This document shows, one piece after another, positions 1 through 8,757 of a stretch of 64,000 nt of DNA. Every line of letters starts with the position of its first letter. The first letter of the stretch is position 1. The notes beneath the pieces were generated by a model. It saw nothing but the letters and a program-made list of their open reading frames with translations, searched no databases and was not told where the DNA came from. The stretch comes from Gammaproteobacteria bacterium. GTDB lineage: Bacteria; Pseudomonadota; Gammaproteobacteria; Chromatiales; Chromatiaceae. The DNA is taken from positions 153,045-217,044 of the forward strand of contig JAGRGY010000002.1 in the NCBI GenBank assembly GCA_020445255.1, written 5' to 3'. Made by a program: the position numbers and the translations under genes.

Positions 1-513
1 ACCAAGGAACTGTACTCGGAGCCGACCCGCTGGCGTCAGCTCAAGGGCGACCCGGCGATCCGCGGCCACGTGTTCCAGCAGTGCCGGATCCAGAGCCGCC
101 TCGACGAACACATCGACGAGATCCTGCCGACGCTCGAGGAACTCGTCGTCGAGAGCGGCGTGTTCCACCTGAAGATCCATTTCTCCAGCAGCCGCGCGAC
201 CATTTGGCTGCTGGACGACCCGTTCCGTTACCAGCTGCTCGAATTCGAGGACCTGGTCGACCCGGACGTTTGCCTGGCCTTCCCGCATCGCGACTACCCG
301 ACCGACGCGGTCGTGCCGCAGGACCAGATCCGGCCGATCTTCGACACCTTCCGCCACCTGCGCTTCGCCGACGACACCATCTACCTGCGTGCCGGCTCGA
401 TCAACGTGTTCAACGGCATCGTCGGCCTGAACTTCTCGTGCGACGGCTCGCACTACATCCCGTTCGACCAGTTCCTGGCGCGCGACTCGGAGTTCTGGAA
501 CGGTATCGGCTAG
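1..513 (+). CDS. hypothetical protein, C-terminal part (5' end outside window)
   Basis: The reading frame is open from base 1 to a TAG at 511-513. The visible 170 residues are acidic and aromatic-rich, with no membrane segment and no motif I recognise. A GTG at 70 is an internal codon, because the frame runs upstream to the window edge without a stop (it begins T-K-E-L-Y-S). About 100 bases separate it from the bolA-like gene on the same strand. I do not recognise the family. That it is a real gene rests on strong high-GC codon bias and an uninterrupted frame. Confidence 0.6.
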   Translation, partial: TKELYSEPTRWRQLKGDPAIRGHVFQQCRIQSRLDEHIDEILPTLEELVVESGVFHLKIHFSSSRATIWLLDDPFRYQLLEFEDLVDPDVCLAFPHRDYPTDAVVPQDQIRPIFDTFRHLRFADDTIYLRAGSINVFNGIVGLNFSCDGSHYIPFDQFLARDSEFWNGIG

Positions 514-619
514 CACGCGGCGGACAAACCCGCGCCCACCACCGGTTTGAAACCCGGCACGGCAGGTGGACAATCGAACACATTCGGCACCGACGGCCGG
601 CCGCATCCGGGAGCAGACG

Positions 620-934
620 ATGGACATGCAGCAACAGATCGAGCAACGCCTGCGCGAGTCGTTCGCGCCGCTGCACCTCGAGGTGCAGAACGAGAGCCAC
701 ATGCACAACGTGCCCGAGGGCTCGCAATCACATTTCCGCGTCGTGCTGGTCAGCGACCGCTTCGACGGCAAGCCGCTGCTGCAGCGCCACCGCGCAGTCA
801 ACGGTACATTGTCGGACGAACTCGCCGGTGGCATCCATGCGCTAGCCCTGCACACGATGACCCCGGAAGAATGGTTCGCAAAGGGTGGCGAAGCACCGCA
901 GTCTCCGCCCTGTCTCGGCGGCGGCAAGGCATGA
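620..934 (+). CDS. bolA: BolA family protein
   Basis: A 104-residue protein of the BolA/IbaG family, small cytosolic partners of monothiol glutaredoxins in iron-sulfur cluster and iron homeostasis. The family core is visible: an N-terminal helix (IEQRLRESF), the strand E-V-Q-N-E-S-H-x-H, then S-H-F-R-V-V-L-V-S and the R-H-R-A-V-N segment before the closing helix. The ATG at 620 is preferred over the upstream ATG at 566 because BolA proteins begin with this helix. The stop overlaps the ATG of the next gene (ATGA at 931-934), so the two are probably translationally coupled. The tail after residue 90 is Pro/Gly-rich and not part of the fold. Confidence 0.9.
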   Translation: MDMQQQIEQRLRESFAPLHLEVQNESHMHNVPEGSQSHFRVVLVSDRFDGKPLLQRHRAVNGTLSDELAGGIHALALHTMTPEEWFAKGGEAPQSPPCLGGGKA

Positions 935-1320
935 TCGCGCAGCTGATCCGCTGGCCGATCGGGCGGCTCATCCTGTTCGTCGATGCGCTGACCGCGCCAC
1001 GACGGCCGCAGCGTCAACCCGCCGAACAGGCGCGTGTCGACGCAACGACGCGCGGCCTGTCCCTGTACCAGTTTCACGCCTGCCCGTTCTGTGTGAAGAC
1101 CCGGCGCGCACTGCGCCGCCTTGGTGCCGACATTGAACTGCGCAATGCCAAGCTTGCTCCGTGGCGCGACGAGCTGCTGGACGGCGGCGGCCGCCTGCAG
1201 GTGCCCTGTCTGCGCATCCCGCAGACCGATGGCGGCGTGCACTGGCTGTACGAGTCCGACGACATCATCGCCTACCTGGAAGGATTGGTCGGCGACGGCA
1301 CCGCCAATGCAGCCGCCTGA
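931..1320 (+). CDS. glutaredoxin / GST N-terminal domain protein
   Basis: A 129-residue protein with a hydrophobic N-terminal stretch (about residues 1-20) followed by a thioredoxin-fold glutaredoxin domain. The redox motif C-P-F-C lies in the context F-H-A-C-P-F-C-V-K-T-R-R, and the cis-Pro segment L-Q-V-P-C-L is followed by L-Y-E-S-D-D-I-I-A-Y-L as in glutaredoxins and GST N-terminal domains. It overlaps bolA by four bases. Glutaredoxin-BolA partnership is well established, so the pairing suggests a shared role in iron-sulfur or thiol homeostasis (inference). The N-terminal segment may be a membrane anchor. Confidence 0.85.
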   Translation: MIAQLIRWPIGRLILFVDALTAPRRPQRQPAEQARVDATTRGLSLYQFHACPFCVKTRRALRRLGADIELRNAKLAPWRDELLDGGGRLQVPCLRIPQTDGGVHWLYESDDIIAYLEGLVGDGTANAAA

Positions 1321-1432
1321 GGCGCCGCCTGCACGACGCCCTGCCAAATCGCGGTAACATTCCAGCCCGTTCCGCCACCTCCGGCAGCGTGCGCGAAGGT
1401 CACCCGTCCATTCCAAAGACACCCCGCCCGTC

Positions 1433-2632
1433 ATGATCGATCCACTTTCGCTCGGCGCCCTCGCCAGCGTCCAGAACCTGTTGCTGCAACTCGTCGAGTC
1501 ACTGCCCGCCCGCGACTGCAAGCGGCGCTTCGACGAGGCGCTGCCGTCAGCGGGATGGCTGCTCGGCCGCGCGGTCTACCTCGAACTGCACCTGCTGCGC
1601 AACATCGTAATCGGCGACGACGATCTCGCCACGCGCGTGCGACACCTGTTCGACGCCAGCGAAAGGCCGGCGGCGTCGGTCGATGACGAACTGCCGCCGC
1701 AGGATCATCTGCTGAACTGGGCGGCACAGGTGTTCGACGAGCATCTGGCCCGCCTCGCCAACCCGGGTGGCGTTCCCGATCATCCACTGCTCGACGACAG
1801 CTGGCTGGTGTGGCATCTGGCGCAACGACTGGGCCTGGTCTATGAACGGCTGCTCGCCGTGCTGAATGCGCGCAGCGCCGACCGAGAGCGGGGCGAATAC
1901 CGGGTCGGGTCGGTGCTCGACCCACGCCTGCCACACGACGATACATGCCGCATCGAACAGGGCCACTACCGGATCGGTGCGCGCGGCGGCGCGGTGATGC
2001 CGAACGAGCGCCCGCCCCAGGTCGTCGAGCTGAACGCGTTCCGCATCGCCCGCCGGCCCGTGAGCAACGCCGAATACCTGGCCTTCATCGACGACGGCGG
2101 CTACGCCACCGCAGGGTGGTGGGACGATGTTGGCTGGCACTGGCGTACACAGGGCGTGGTCGCGGCACCGTGGCAGTGGCGGCGCGACGCCGACGACCAC
2201 TGGTACGAGGTCGGCCTGAACGGTGCCGTCGATCTGCACCCGGATGCCCCGGTTGCCGGGCTGAGCGCCCACGAGGCGCGCGCATTCGCCGCCTGGGCGG
2301 CGGGGCGCGGCGACGGATTGAGTGGCGCGGTGCCACAGCACGAATTCCAATGGGAGGTTGCCGCGCGGCTGGGCGAGCTGACCGACGCTGGCCGGAGCTG
2401 GGAATGGTGTGCGAACGCCATCCACGCCTATCCCGCGTACGAGCCGCCGGACGACCCGTCACTCGAACCCTGTGCATGTGACCGCGACCTGATCGCGCTG
2501 CGCGGCGGATGCCTGCACAGTCAACCCGGCATCCGACGCACGACGTTCAGATACTGCGCCGAAGCCGGAGACCGCACCCGGTTCGCCGGTGTGCGCCTGG
2601 TGATGCCGCCGGGCAAGGCGATCTGGGAATAA
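1433..2632 (+). CDS. SUMF1/EgtB-like (formylglycine-generating-enzyme fold) protein
   Basis: A 399-residue protein with two parts. The N-terminal 150 residues are helical and resemble the DinB-like half of EgtB-type enzymes. The C-terminal half has FGE-sulfatase fold signatures: R-P-V-S-N-A-E-Y-L-A-F near residue 210, V-A-G-L-S-A-H-E-A-R-A-F-A-A-W, a W-E-W-C segment and the closing L-R-G-G-C-L and F-A-G-V-R-L-V motifs. Relatives include EgtB sulfoxide synthases (ergothioneine) and unassigned iron-dependent oxygenase-like proteins. No egtD-like methyltransferase is adjacent, so the substrate is unknown. It appears to be a single gene. Confidence 0.7.
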   Translation: MIDPLSLGALASVQNLLLQLVESLPARDCKRRFDEALPSAGWLLGRAVYLELHLLRNIVIGDDDLATRVRHLFDASERPAASVDDELPPQDHLLNWAAQVFDEHLARLANPGGVPDHPLLDDSWLVWHLAQRLGLVYERLLAVLNARSADRERGEYRVGSVLDPRLPHDDTCRIEQGHYRIGARGGAVMPNERPPQVVELNAFRIARRPVSNAEYLAFIDDGGYATAGWWDDVGWHWRTQGVVAAPWQWRRDADDHWYEVGLNGAVDLHPDAPVAGLSAHEARAFAAWAAGRGDGLSGAVPQHEFQWEVAARLGELTDAGRSWEWCANAIHAYPAYEPPDDPSLEPCACDRDLIALRGGCLHSQPGIRRTTFRYCAEAGDRTRFAGVRLVMPPGKAIWE

Positions 2633-2680
2633 CGCTACAGCCAGGCCGTGCGCTCAGCGGCGCCATCCGCGACCCGGGGA

Positions 2681-3358
2681 TCAGCGCACGATATCGAGCA
2701 GTTGCATCTCGAAGATCAGGGTCTCGTTCGGCCCGATGTCCGCACCGGCGCCCTTCTCACCGTACGCCAGCGTGCTTGGCATGAACACCTGCCAGCGGTC
2801 GCCGACATGCATCAGCGACAGCGCCTCACGAAAACCCGGCACCACGCCGGCGAGCGGAAACTCGGCCGGCTCACCGCGCTCGATCGAGCTGTCGAACACG
2901 CGACCGTCGATCAAGGTCCCCTGATAGTGCACACGTACGGTGTCGTCGGCGCCCGGCTGTTCACCGTCACCCTTGTCGAGCACGCGATACTGCAGGCCGC
3001 TCGGCAGCGCGACGACGTCGGCATTCGTCGCGTTGCGTGCGAGAAACTCCTGCCCGGCACGCAGGTTGTCGGCGGCCTTCGCGGCGCGCTGCTCGGCGAG
3101 CAGGCGCTGCTGATCGACGATCGCCTGACGCATCTCGTCGGTGCTCAGACGCAGGGTGCGCTCGTTCAGCACGTCATCGATCGCCTGCGCGAACGAGGCG
3201 CTGTCGAGCTGGCTGATGCCCTGCGCGCGCAGCAGTTGGCCGAGACGCACACCCATGGTGTAGCTGTAACGCTCGGCCACGTCGGATCCGGCATCCGCTG
3301 CCGGCGCGAGGTGGGGGAAAATCAGTGACAGGGACAACAGCAAAATCGCTTTTTTCAT
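2681..3358 (-). CDS. FKBP-type peptidyl-prolyl isomerase, exported (FkpA/Mip-like)
   Basis: A 225-residue protein with a signal peptide (MKKAILLLSLSLIFPHLAPAADA). It is followed by an alpha-helical dimerisation domain (about residues 25-115, with repeated Gln/Ala/Glu helices and the Y-T-M-G-V-R-L-G motif of FKBP22/Mip proteins) and a C-terminal FKBP domain (V-R-V-H-Y-Q-G-T-L-I-D-G-R-V-F-D-S-S and F-E-M-Q-L-L). It catalyses proline cis-trans isomerisation during periplasmic folding. The ATG at 3358 was chosen because it begins a typical lysine-rich signal peptide; the frame upstream to 3778 is non-coding. Confidence 0.92.
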   Translation of the reverse strand: MKKAILLLSLSLIFPHLAPAADAGSDVAERYSYTMGVRLGQLLRAQGISQLDSASFAQAIDDVLNERTLRLSTDEMRQAIVDQQRLLAEQRAAKAADNLRAGQEFLARNATNADVVALPSGLQYRVLDKGDGEQPGADDTVRVHYQGTLIDGRVFDSSIERGEPAEFPLAGVVPGFREALSLMHVGDRWQVFMPSTLAYGEKGAGADIGPNETLIFEMQLLDIVR

Positions 3359-3514
3359 GGCATCTCGGACCGTTTGAAGAAGGACGCTCCCAGTTTCGGA
3401 AGGGCGCGCCTGAAATACGTAAATCACTTCACAGATTGCAATACGGGCTATTAACCCGGAAATCGGCGTGTCGATAATACAGGCAACAGGATGAGGTCTG
3501 AGCGGACATTTGTC

Positions 3515-3742
3515 ATGATCGGCAAACTCGGAAACACGGCACTCCAGGGCTACCAGCGCAGCACCCAGGGCATGGTGCGCAGCGCGGCCGAAATCGCCCG
3601 TGCGTCGCGGCCCGGCGACCAGTCCGACATGACCCGTGCGATGGTCGAACTGAAACAGCACGAACATGCGGCAAAGGCGAATCTGAAAACGCTCTCCGTT
3701 GCTGACCGCATGCTCGGTGCGCTGCTCGACGTCAAGGCCTGA
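3515..3742 (+). CDS. small protein with flagellar rod/hook-like N-terminal sequence
   Basis: A 75-residue protein beginning M-I-G-K-L-G-N-T-A-L-Q-G-Y-Q-R-S-T-Q-G-M. It resembles the heptad-rich N-terminal segment of flagellar axial proteins and of short orphan proteins of that kind, but lacks a full FlgE/FlgG body. An in-frame ATG at 3491 is also possible. I prefer 3515 because a sigma-28-like -10 element (GTCGATAA, 3470-3477) would place the transcript start within a few bases of 3491. The -35 part of that promoter is poor. Function unknown; a flagellar link is only inference. Confidence 0.5.
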   Translation: MIGKLGNTALQGYQRSTQGMVRSAAEIARASRPGDQSDMTRAMVELKQHEHAAKANLKTLSVADRMLGALLDVKA

Positions 3743-3874
3743 CGGCGGCGGGCCGTCGAACGGGTCGGGGCATCCCACTTCGCAGTACAGCCAATGCGTG
3801 CCCGGTACAGCGCCGCCACGCTTCCGCCGTCCACCCCGTTTCCACCAGTCTCTTCCCCACTCGACCGCCGTCAG

Positions 3875-4720
3875 TCAATCATCGAACAGCATCGAATAGT
3901 CGGTCGCACGCACATCCTTTGTCAGCCCGCCGACCGAGATGAAATCGACGCCGGTCGACGCGATCGCCGCGACGGTCGTCAGGTCGACGCCGCCCGAGGC
4001 CTCCAGCCGCGCGCGCCCCGCGGTGCAAACGACCGCCTGCCGCAATCCGTCGAGATCGAAATTGTCCAGCAGGATTCTTTGTGCACCTGCGGCGAGCGCC
4101 TGTTCCAGCTCGTCGAGGGATTCCACCTCGACCTCGATCATCAGCCCGGGCGCGGCCGCCGCCTGCGCCGCCCGCATCGCCGCGGCGATCGAGCCGGCAG
4201 CGCGGATATGGTTCTCCTTGATCAGGATGGCGTCAAACAGACCTATGCGGTGGTTGCTCGCACCGCCGCAACGCACCGCGTACTTTTGCGCCAGACGCAG
4301 CCCCGGCAGGGTCTTGCGCGTATCAAGTATCGTCGCGCCGCTGCCGGCGACCGCGTCGACATAGCGCGCCGCCGCGGTGGCCGTACCCGACAGGGTCTGC
4401 AGAAAATTCAGCGCCGTGCGTTCCCCGCTCAGGATCGCCCGCGCCGGACCTTGCAGCGCGCACACGCGTTCACCCGACTTCAGCCGGGCACCGTCGGCGT
4501 TCGCCCAATGCACCGCGACGCCGGCATCGAGCTGGGCAAACACCTCATCGAACCAGGCGATACCGCACAACACCGCGGGCTCACGCGCGACCACGTGCGC
4601 ATGCGTGCGTGTGCCCGCCGGGACCAGCGCGGCGGTGAGGTCGCCGCTGCCGACGTCCTCGGCCAGCGCCGCGGCGACCTGGCCCCGGATCTGGGCGCGC
4701 TCCGCGGGCTGCATGATCAC
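3875..4720 (-). CDS. nadC: nicotinate-nucleotide pyrophosphorylase (carboxylating)
   Basis: A 281-residue quinolinate phosphoribosyltransferase that converts quinolinate and PRPP to nicotinate mononucleotide in de novo NAD synthesis. The family N-terminus ([11 protein letters not shown]), the catalytic stretch [16 protein letters not shown], the [10 protein letters not shown] motif and the late E-A-S-G-G-V and D-F-I-S-V-G segments are all present, and length is normal. Its start overlaps the stop of the upstream FKBP gene by four bases, so the two are one transcription unit. Neighbourhood with the DUF1631 gene and ampDE matches the order in Pseudomonas. Confidence 0.96.
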   Translation of the reverse strand: MIMQPAERAQIRGQVAAALAEDVGSGDLTAALVPAGTRTHAHVVAREPAVLCGIAWFDEVFAQLDAGVAVHWANADGARLKSGERVCALQGPARAILSGERTALNFLQTLSGTATAAARYVDAVAGSGATILDTRKTLPGLRLAQKYAVRCGGASNHRIGLFDAILIKENHIRAAGSIAAAMRAAQAAAAPGLMIEVEVESLDELEQALAAGAQRILLDNFDLDGLRQAVVCTAGRARLEASGGVDLTTVAAIASTGVDFISVGGLTKDVRATDYSMLFDD

Positions 4721-5061
4721 GCGATGCCGAGCAGCTCGACCTCGAACACCAGTGTCGCATTGGGCGGGATCACCCCGCCGGCGCCGCGCGCGCCATAACC
4801 GAGCTGTGGCGGGATCGTCAGTTTGCGCTTACCGCCGACCTTCATGCCGGCCACCCCCTCGTCCCAGCCCCGGATCACCATGCCACGCCCGAGCGCGAAT
4901 TCGAACGGTTCACCGCGATCGACGCTGGAGTCGAACTTGCTGCCGTCAGTCAACCAGCCGGTGTAGTGCACGCTGACGCGTTGGCCGGCCGCGGCGGTCG
5001 CGCCGTCGCCCGGGGTGATGTCCTCGAATTTGAGTCCGGAATCGGTAATCTGTTCGGCCAT
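4717..5061 (-). CDS. FKBP-type peptidyl-prolyl isomerase, cytosolic single-domain
   Basis: A 114-residue single FKBP12-like domain without a signal peptide: [46 protein letters not shown] and the closing V-F-E-V-E-L-L. The FKBP active-site aromatic and Asp residues are present, so it should be an active proline isomerase. It precedes nadC with a four-base overlap. A GGAGC element lies just upstream of the ATG. Confidence 0.93.
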   Translation of the reverse strand: MAEQITDSGLKFEDITPGDGATAAAGQRVSVHYTGWLTDGSKFDSSVDRGEPFEFALGRGMVIRGWDEGVAGMKVGGKRKLTIPPQLGYGARGAGGVIPPNATLVFEVELLGIA

Positions 5062-5109
5062 GAGGTTGCTCCTGTAGAGATTCTGGGCGGGCGCACGCGG
5101 TACGCACAG

Positions 5110-5133
5110 AAAAGCGCCGGCACGGGGCCGGCG
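5110..5133 (-). terminator. probable intrinsic terminator after the DUF1631 gene
   Basis: On the minus strand the sequence forms CGCCGGC-loop-GCCGGCG followed by a short T run (AAAA on the plus strand at 5110-5113). It sits about 45 bases beyond the DUF1631 stop and before the FKBP start, so it would separate that transcript from the FKBP-nadC unit. The U tract is short, so efficiency is uncertain. Confidence 0.55.
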
Positions 5134-5175
5134 TCGGGATTGTACTGTATTGCAGACGGCTCGCGCCGCGGCGTC

Positions 5176-7440
5176 TCAGCCGGAATCGGGCTCGGCCGCG
5201 GTGTCGCGCAGCGCACTCAGCATCGCATCGAGCGCGCGATCCATCAGCGGGGTGTTGACGTCGCCAAGCACGCGTGCGGCGTCGCGACGGAAAAGCGCCG
5301 CGATCTCATGCAGGTGCATCTCACCCACTTTCATCCCCTTGCGGTTCACGAAGATGAAGTTTTCAGTCACGGTGCTGCGCCACGACAGCTTGCCGCGAAG
5401 CTGGCCCTCGTCTGTGTCCCATTCGAGCCACTGGCCGACCGCCAGCGCGCGTGCACGATCGAGATGTTCGTCGTCGATGGCCTCGCGTTGGATATCGGCA
5501 TTGGCCAGTGCCACCTCGGGAATGACCTCTTCGTCTTCGAGGTCGACGCTGTGGTCGCTCTCCCCGCGCAGGGCGGCGATGTGGCACGTCTGCAGGTCCT
5601 TGAACAGCTGGCCGGCGCGGTGCTGATCGAACGAGATGTTGTTGAGGCCGTCGCGCAGCTTCTTCAGCAGTTCTGGAATGGCCTTCAGAAGGCGCTGGCG
5701 TTCGTTCGGTTCGACCTTGGGCTGGATGCTCCAGATCAGTTCCTCGACCGCGTCGTAGGCGTGCTTCCAGGCCACGCTCTCTTCGCCTTCGCGCAGGTAG
5801 GCGAGCAGCATCACGTCGTGCCACCCCTCGCGCAGAATGTTGACGACCGCCATCGGCAGTTCGGGATTGGCGATGCGGAAGTCGTTCAGCACCTGCGCGA
5901 CCCGGCGACGAGCGATCAGCAGCTGCTCCTGGCCGCGGGTCACCTGGTTGATGCGTTCCTCGGCAACCTCTGCTCCGCGCGCCTCGCGCTCGACGAAGTT
6001 CGAGAAGTCGTCGAAGATCTGGGCAAACAATCCGACATCGTCGGAAAAGTCACTCAGGACACGAGAGACAACGGATTCGATGCGTCCGTACAGCGATTTG
6101 GCCGAACGGTCGCCATCGTCGATCCAGCCCATCGCCGCGCGCGCCAGCGCGTTCAACAGGCGTCGTGCCGGGTGCTGCTTGTTGCCGAAGAACGTACGGT
6201 CCAGCACCGCGACCTTCAACATCGGGATCTGCAGCCGCCCGATCAACGCCTTCATCGCGTCGGGCACGTTGCCGTCATCGAGGATGAAGTCGAACAACAT
6301 GCCGATCACGTCGATCACGTCCTGATCGACCTGGTTGAGACGGCGCGACGGGGCCTCCGCCGAACCCATGTCGAGCTGACGACCGAGATTCAGCAGCATC
6401 TCGCTCTGCAGCGCCTGAATCTCCTGCGGGCTGACCGGTGCCTCGACCGATACATCACGCTGCAGGCTGGTCAGTGCATCGACGAGTTCGTTCGAATGCA
6501 CCGACGGCAGGTGCGCGTATTCGCCGCTCGCCCCCGGCAGGTAATGCGAAGGCAGGCTGGCAACACTGCGCTGACGGCGTCCCGAAAGCAGCTGCCCGAG
6601 CATGCCAAGAATCTGCTCCTGGCTGATTTCGTCGGCGACCGCTTCGCCAATCCCGGCCGGGTGGGTGACGGTTTCGCCCGTGTCCCCTGCCTCCTGCCGT
6701 GCGCGCTGGATCGACGGTGCCACCGGGTTGCGGCGGACCCGCTGGACGATCTTCGGCAGGACGCCGGCCTCGACCAGGGTGTCGTTGATGTCGTCGTACA
6801 GGCCACCGGCATACGCCATCACGTAGCGGTCGAACAGCTTGAACACGACCAGGCGCACGCCGAGGTCGCCGCCCCACTGGCGCATCGCGGTGCGGAATCC
6901 ATCGGCCAGCGCAAACGGGCCGACCGGGTTCTGCCGGGTGTTCAGGTCCGGCACCCCGACCAGCTGGGCGAAGCGCATGTTGAGCGCGAACAGCTCACGG
7001 TGATAACGGTTCTCGGCCTTCGATACCATGCCGCTGACGGCGAGGTTCTCTTCGAGTTCGTCATTCTCTACCAGGCTCATCTCGTCGCCGGCCTCTTCGA
7101 CCGCCTCGGCCTGCACCGCAGGCACTGGATGGAGCCAGAAATCGTCGAAGCGGGTCAGCTGACCGTTGCGGAAGTCACCTTCGATCTGCTCGCGCAGCTT
7201 GCGCAGTTCACGCATGGCATCGAAGTAGCGCGTCTGCAGCACGTCGCTGGCCGACTTGTCGGCAAGCTGGTACAGCTCATCGTCGATGTGCTCGAACAGC
7301 TCCTGCATGAGGCGCGGCAAGGTATCGGCCAGGTGGCGGCGACACGCTGCGACGAGCTCGTGCGTGCGCGCATCGGCGATGCGCCGCCGTCCGCCCGCGA
7401 GGCCCTGATCAAAAGAAATGACGTTGTCGCGCACCATCAA
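5176..7440 (-). CDS. DUF1631 family protein
   Basis: A 754-residue, mostly helical, acidic cytosolic protein. It matches the DUF1631 family found in gamma- and betaproteobacteria, sometimes mis-annotated as thymidine phosphorylase. Recognisable parts are the N-terminal L-M-Q-E-L-F-E-H-I-D-D-E-L-Y-Q-L-A-D-K-S segment and a long central helical region. The C-terminal part (about residues 660-720) reads G-Q-W-L-E-W-D-T-D-E-G-Q-L-R-G-K-L-S-W and resembles a small beta barrel of PilZ type. No catalytic motif is visible. The position between nadC and ampD mirrors the Pseudomonas order. Function unknown; starts at 7440 or 7437 are equivalent. Confidence 0.8.
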   Translation of the reverse strand: MMVRDNVISFDQGLAGGRRRIADARTHELVAACRRHLADTLPRLMQELFEHIDDELYQLADKSASDVLQTRYFDAMRELRKLREQIEGDFRNGQLTRFDDFWLHPVPAVQAEAVEEAGDEMSLVENDELEENLAVSGMVSKAENRYHRELFALNMRFAQLVGVPDLNTRQNPVGPFALADGFRTAMRQWGGDLGVRLVVFKLFDRYVMAYAGGLYDDINDTLVEAGVLPKIVQRVRRNPVAPSIQRARQEAGDTGETVTHPAGIGEAVADEISQEQILGMLGQLLSGRRQRSVASLPSHYLPGASGEYAHLPSVHSNELVDALTSLQRDVSVEAPVSPQEIQALQSEMLLNLGRQLDMGSAEAPSRRLNQVDQDVIDVIGMLFDFILDDGNVPDAMKALIGRLQIPMLKVAVLDRTFFGNKQHPARRLLNALARAAMGWIDDGDRSAKSLYGRIESVVSRVLSDFSDDVGLFAQIFDDFSNFVEREARGAEVAEERINQVTRGQEQLLIARRRVAQVLNDFRIANPELPMAVVNILREGWHDVMLLAYLREGEESVAWKHAYDAVEELIWSIQPKVEPNERQRLLKAIPELLKKLRDGLNNISFDQHRAGQLFKDLQTCHIAALRGESDHSVDLEDEEVIPEVALANADIQREAIDDEHLDRARALAVGQWLEWDTDEGQLRGKLSWRSTVTENFIFVNRKGMKVGEMHLHEIAALFRRDAARVLGDVNTPLMDRALDAMLSALRDTAAEPDSG

Positions 7441-7736
7441 CCAACCTTCGTACTTTACGTTCCGGAACCTACTGTTCCCCCGATAAAACTATCGGCAATT
7501 CTCGAGGCGGCTGCAGGCGCCGTAAGTGACTGGCGTCACGCTTTGCAACGCCGTTCACCGCGTGCCGCCGAACGCCGGTGAACCCTGTCACACAAGCTCG
7601 GGATCGAGTCGCCTCGACCCGGTCACGCTTTCACGCAGCCCTGCAGGCTATAGCGGCCGCGGCGTTTAATTCATGACCGCCGCATGACGACGGGGTGTTA
7701 CCGTATCGTCCCGAGTACCACTTGCCAATCCGGATC

Positions 7737-8108
7737 ATGTGCGACGCAACCAGCCGTGTCGAATCGAACGTGTTAGCCGCGCTGACCCAGTTCGATCTGC
7801 ACGCCCGCCTGGGAGGTACGACCGGCGTGACGCTGCTTGCGTTCACCGGGGCCGCCTGCGGCAGCTGCCGACACCTGCGCCGGGTGTTGCTGGCGTTACA
7901 CGAGCTGCGTCCGAACTGGCAGTTGTTCGAGGTCGATGCGGAGCGCGAGGCGGGTCTTGTCAACGAGTTCGAAGTATTTCATTTACCGACAGTTTTTCTC
8001 TATCACGACGGTCAGTTTCACTGCCCCCTGACGGCCGAGGCAGACCCGGCTGCGATCATCAGGGCCGTGGATGCCGCACTGCAACAACCGGCACAGGAGG
8101 CGCCATGA
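7737..8108 (+). CDS. thioredoxin-like protein with C-G-S-C motif
   Basis: A 123-residue thioredoxin-fold protein (ATG at 7737; an ATG at 7695 in the same frame is less likely). The redox motif is C-G-S-C in A-A-C-G-S-C-R-H-L, followed by the cis-Pro segment F-H-L-P-T-V-F-L-Y-H-D-G. No signal peptide is seen, so it is probably cytosolic. Its stop overlaps the ampD start as ATGA. The pairing with ampD is unusual and nothing in the sequence shows a shared function. The 250 bases upstream hold the divergent promoters of this unit and of the DUF1631 gene. Confidence 0.82.
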   Translation: MCDATSRVESNVLAALTQFDLHARLGGTTGVTLLAFTGAACGSCRHLRRVLLALHELRPNWQLFEVDAEREAGLVNEFEVFHLPTVFLYHDGQFHCPLTAEADPAAIIRAVDAALQQPAQEAP

Positions 8109-8680
8109 AGGGTCCGGGCAGGATCTGGCTCGACGGCGTCCGGCATCTGCCGTCACCGAACGCCGACGAACGGCCGCCAGGGACGGCGGTCGACCTGCTG
8201 GTGATCCACAACATTAGCCTGCCGCCGGGTCACTTCGGCGACGGCCAGGTGCAGGCGTTTTTCACCAACCGTCTCGACCCGCTGGCGCATCCCTATTTCG
8301 CGTCCATCGCCGATCTCACGGTGTCGGCGCACCTGCTGATCGAGCGCGATGGCACGACCACCCAGTTCGTCGCCCTCGACCGGCGCGCCTGGCATGCCGG
8401 CCAGTCGACGTTCTGCGGACGCGATCGCTGCAACGATTTCTCGATCGGCATCGAACTCGAGGGAACCGACGACCTGCCGTTCAGCGACATCCAATATGAC
8501 CGCCTGGCGGACCTGACGCTGCGCATCCGAACCCTGTTCCCATCGATCGGCGACGACAGCATCGTCGGCCACTCCGATGTCGCCCCGGGCCGCAAGACCG
8601 ATCCGGGGCCCCATTTCGACTGGGACCGCCTGCACACGATGCTGGCGGCAGGCGGGAGCAGGGCAACACCGCGTGGCTGA
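8105..8680 (+). CDS. ampD: 1,6-anhydro-N-acetylmuramyl-L-alanine amidase
   Basis: A 191-residue zinc amidase that cleaves anhydromuropeptides in the cytosol during peptidoglycan recycling. Its loss derepresses ampC in species that carry it. Zinc ligands match the E. coli pattern: His35 in V-I-H-N-I-S-L-P, a second His in V-G-H-S-D-V-A-P-G and an Asp in K-T-D-P-G-P-H-F-D-W. Also visible are the S-A-H-L-L-I segment and W-H-A-G-Q-S. The start overlaps the preceding thioredoxin stop, and ampE follows after 77 bases. Confidence 0.96.
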   Translation: MKGPGRIWLDGVRHLPSPNADERPPGTAVDLLVIHNISLPPGHFGDGQVQAFFTNRLDPLAHPYFASIADLTVSAHLLIERDGTTTQFVALDRRAWHAGQSTFCGRDRCNDFSIGIELEGTDDLPFSDIQYDRLADLTLRIRTLFPSIGDDSIVGHSDVAPGRKTDPGPHFDWDRLHTMLAAGGSRATPRG

Positions 8681-8757
8681 ACATCCAGCGCAATCATCCG
8701 CGTCGTCACGGCCACTGGCGTAAGATACCGCCGTTCCCAACCCCATCCGTACAGGCG

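Noticed and set aside
4966..7581. Very long plus-strand open frame opposite the DUF1631 gene
   Set aside because: It is the antisense shadow of a high-GC gene: low complexity, His/Arg/Gln-rich translation, no ribosome site, and the minus-strand protein matches a known family.
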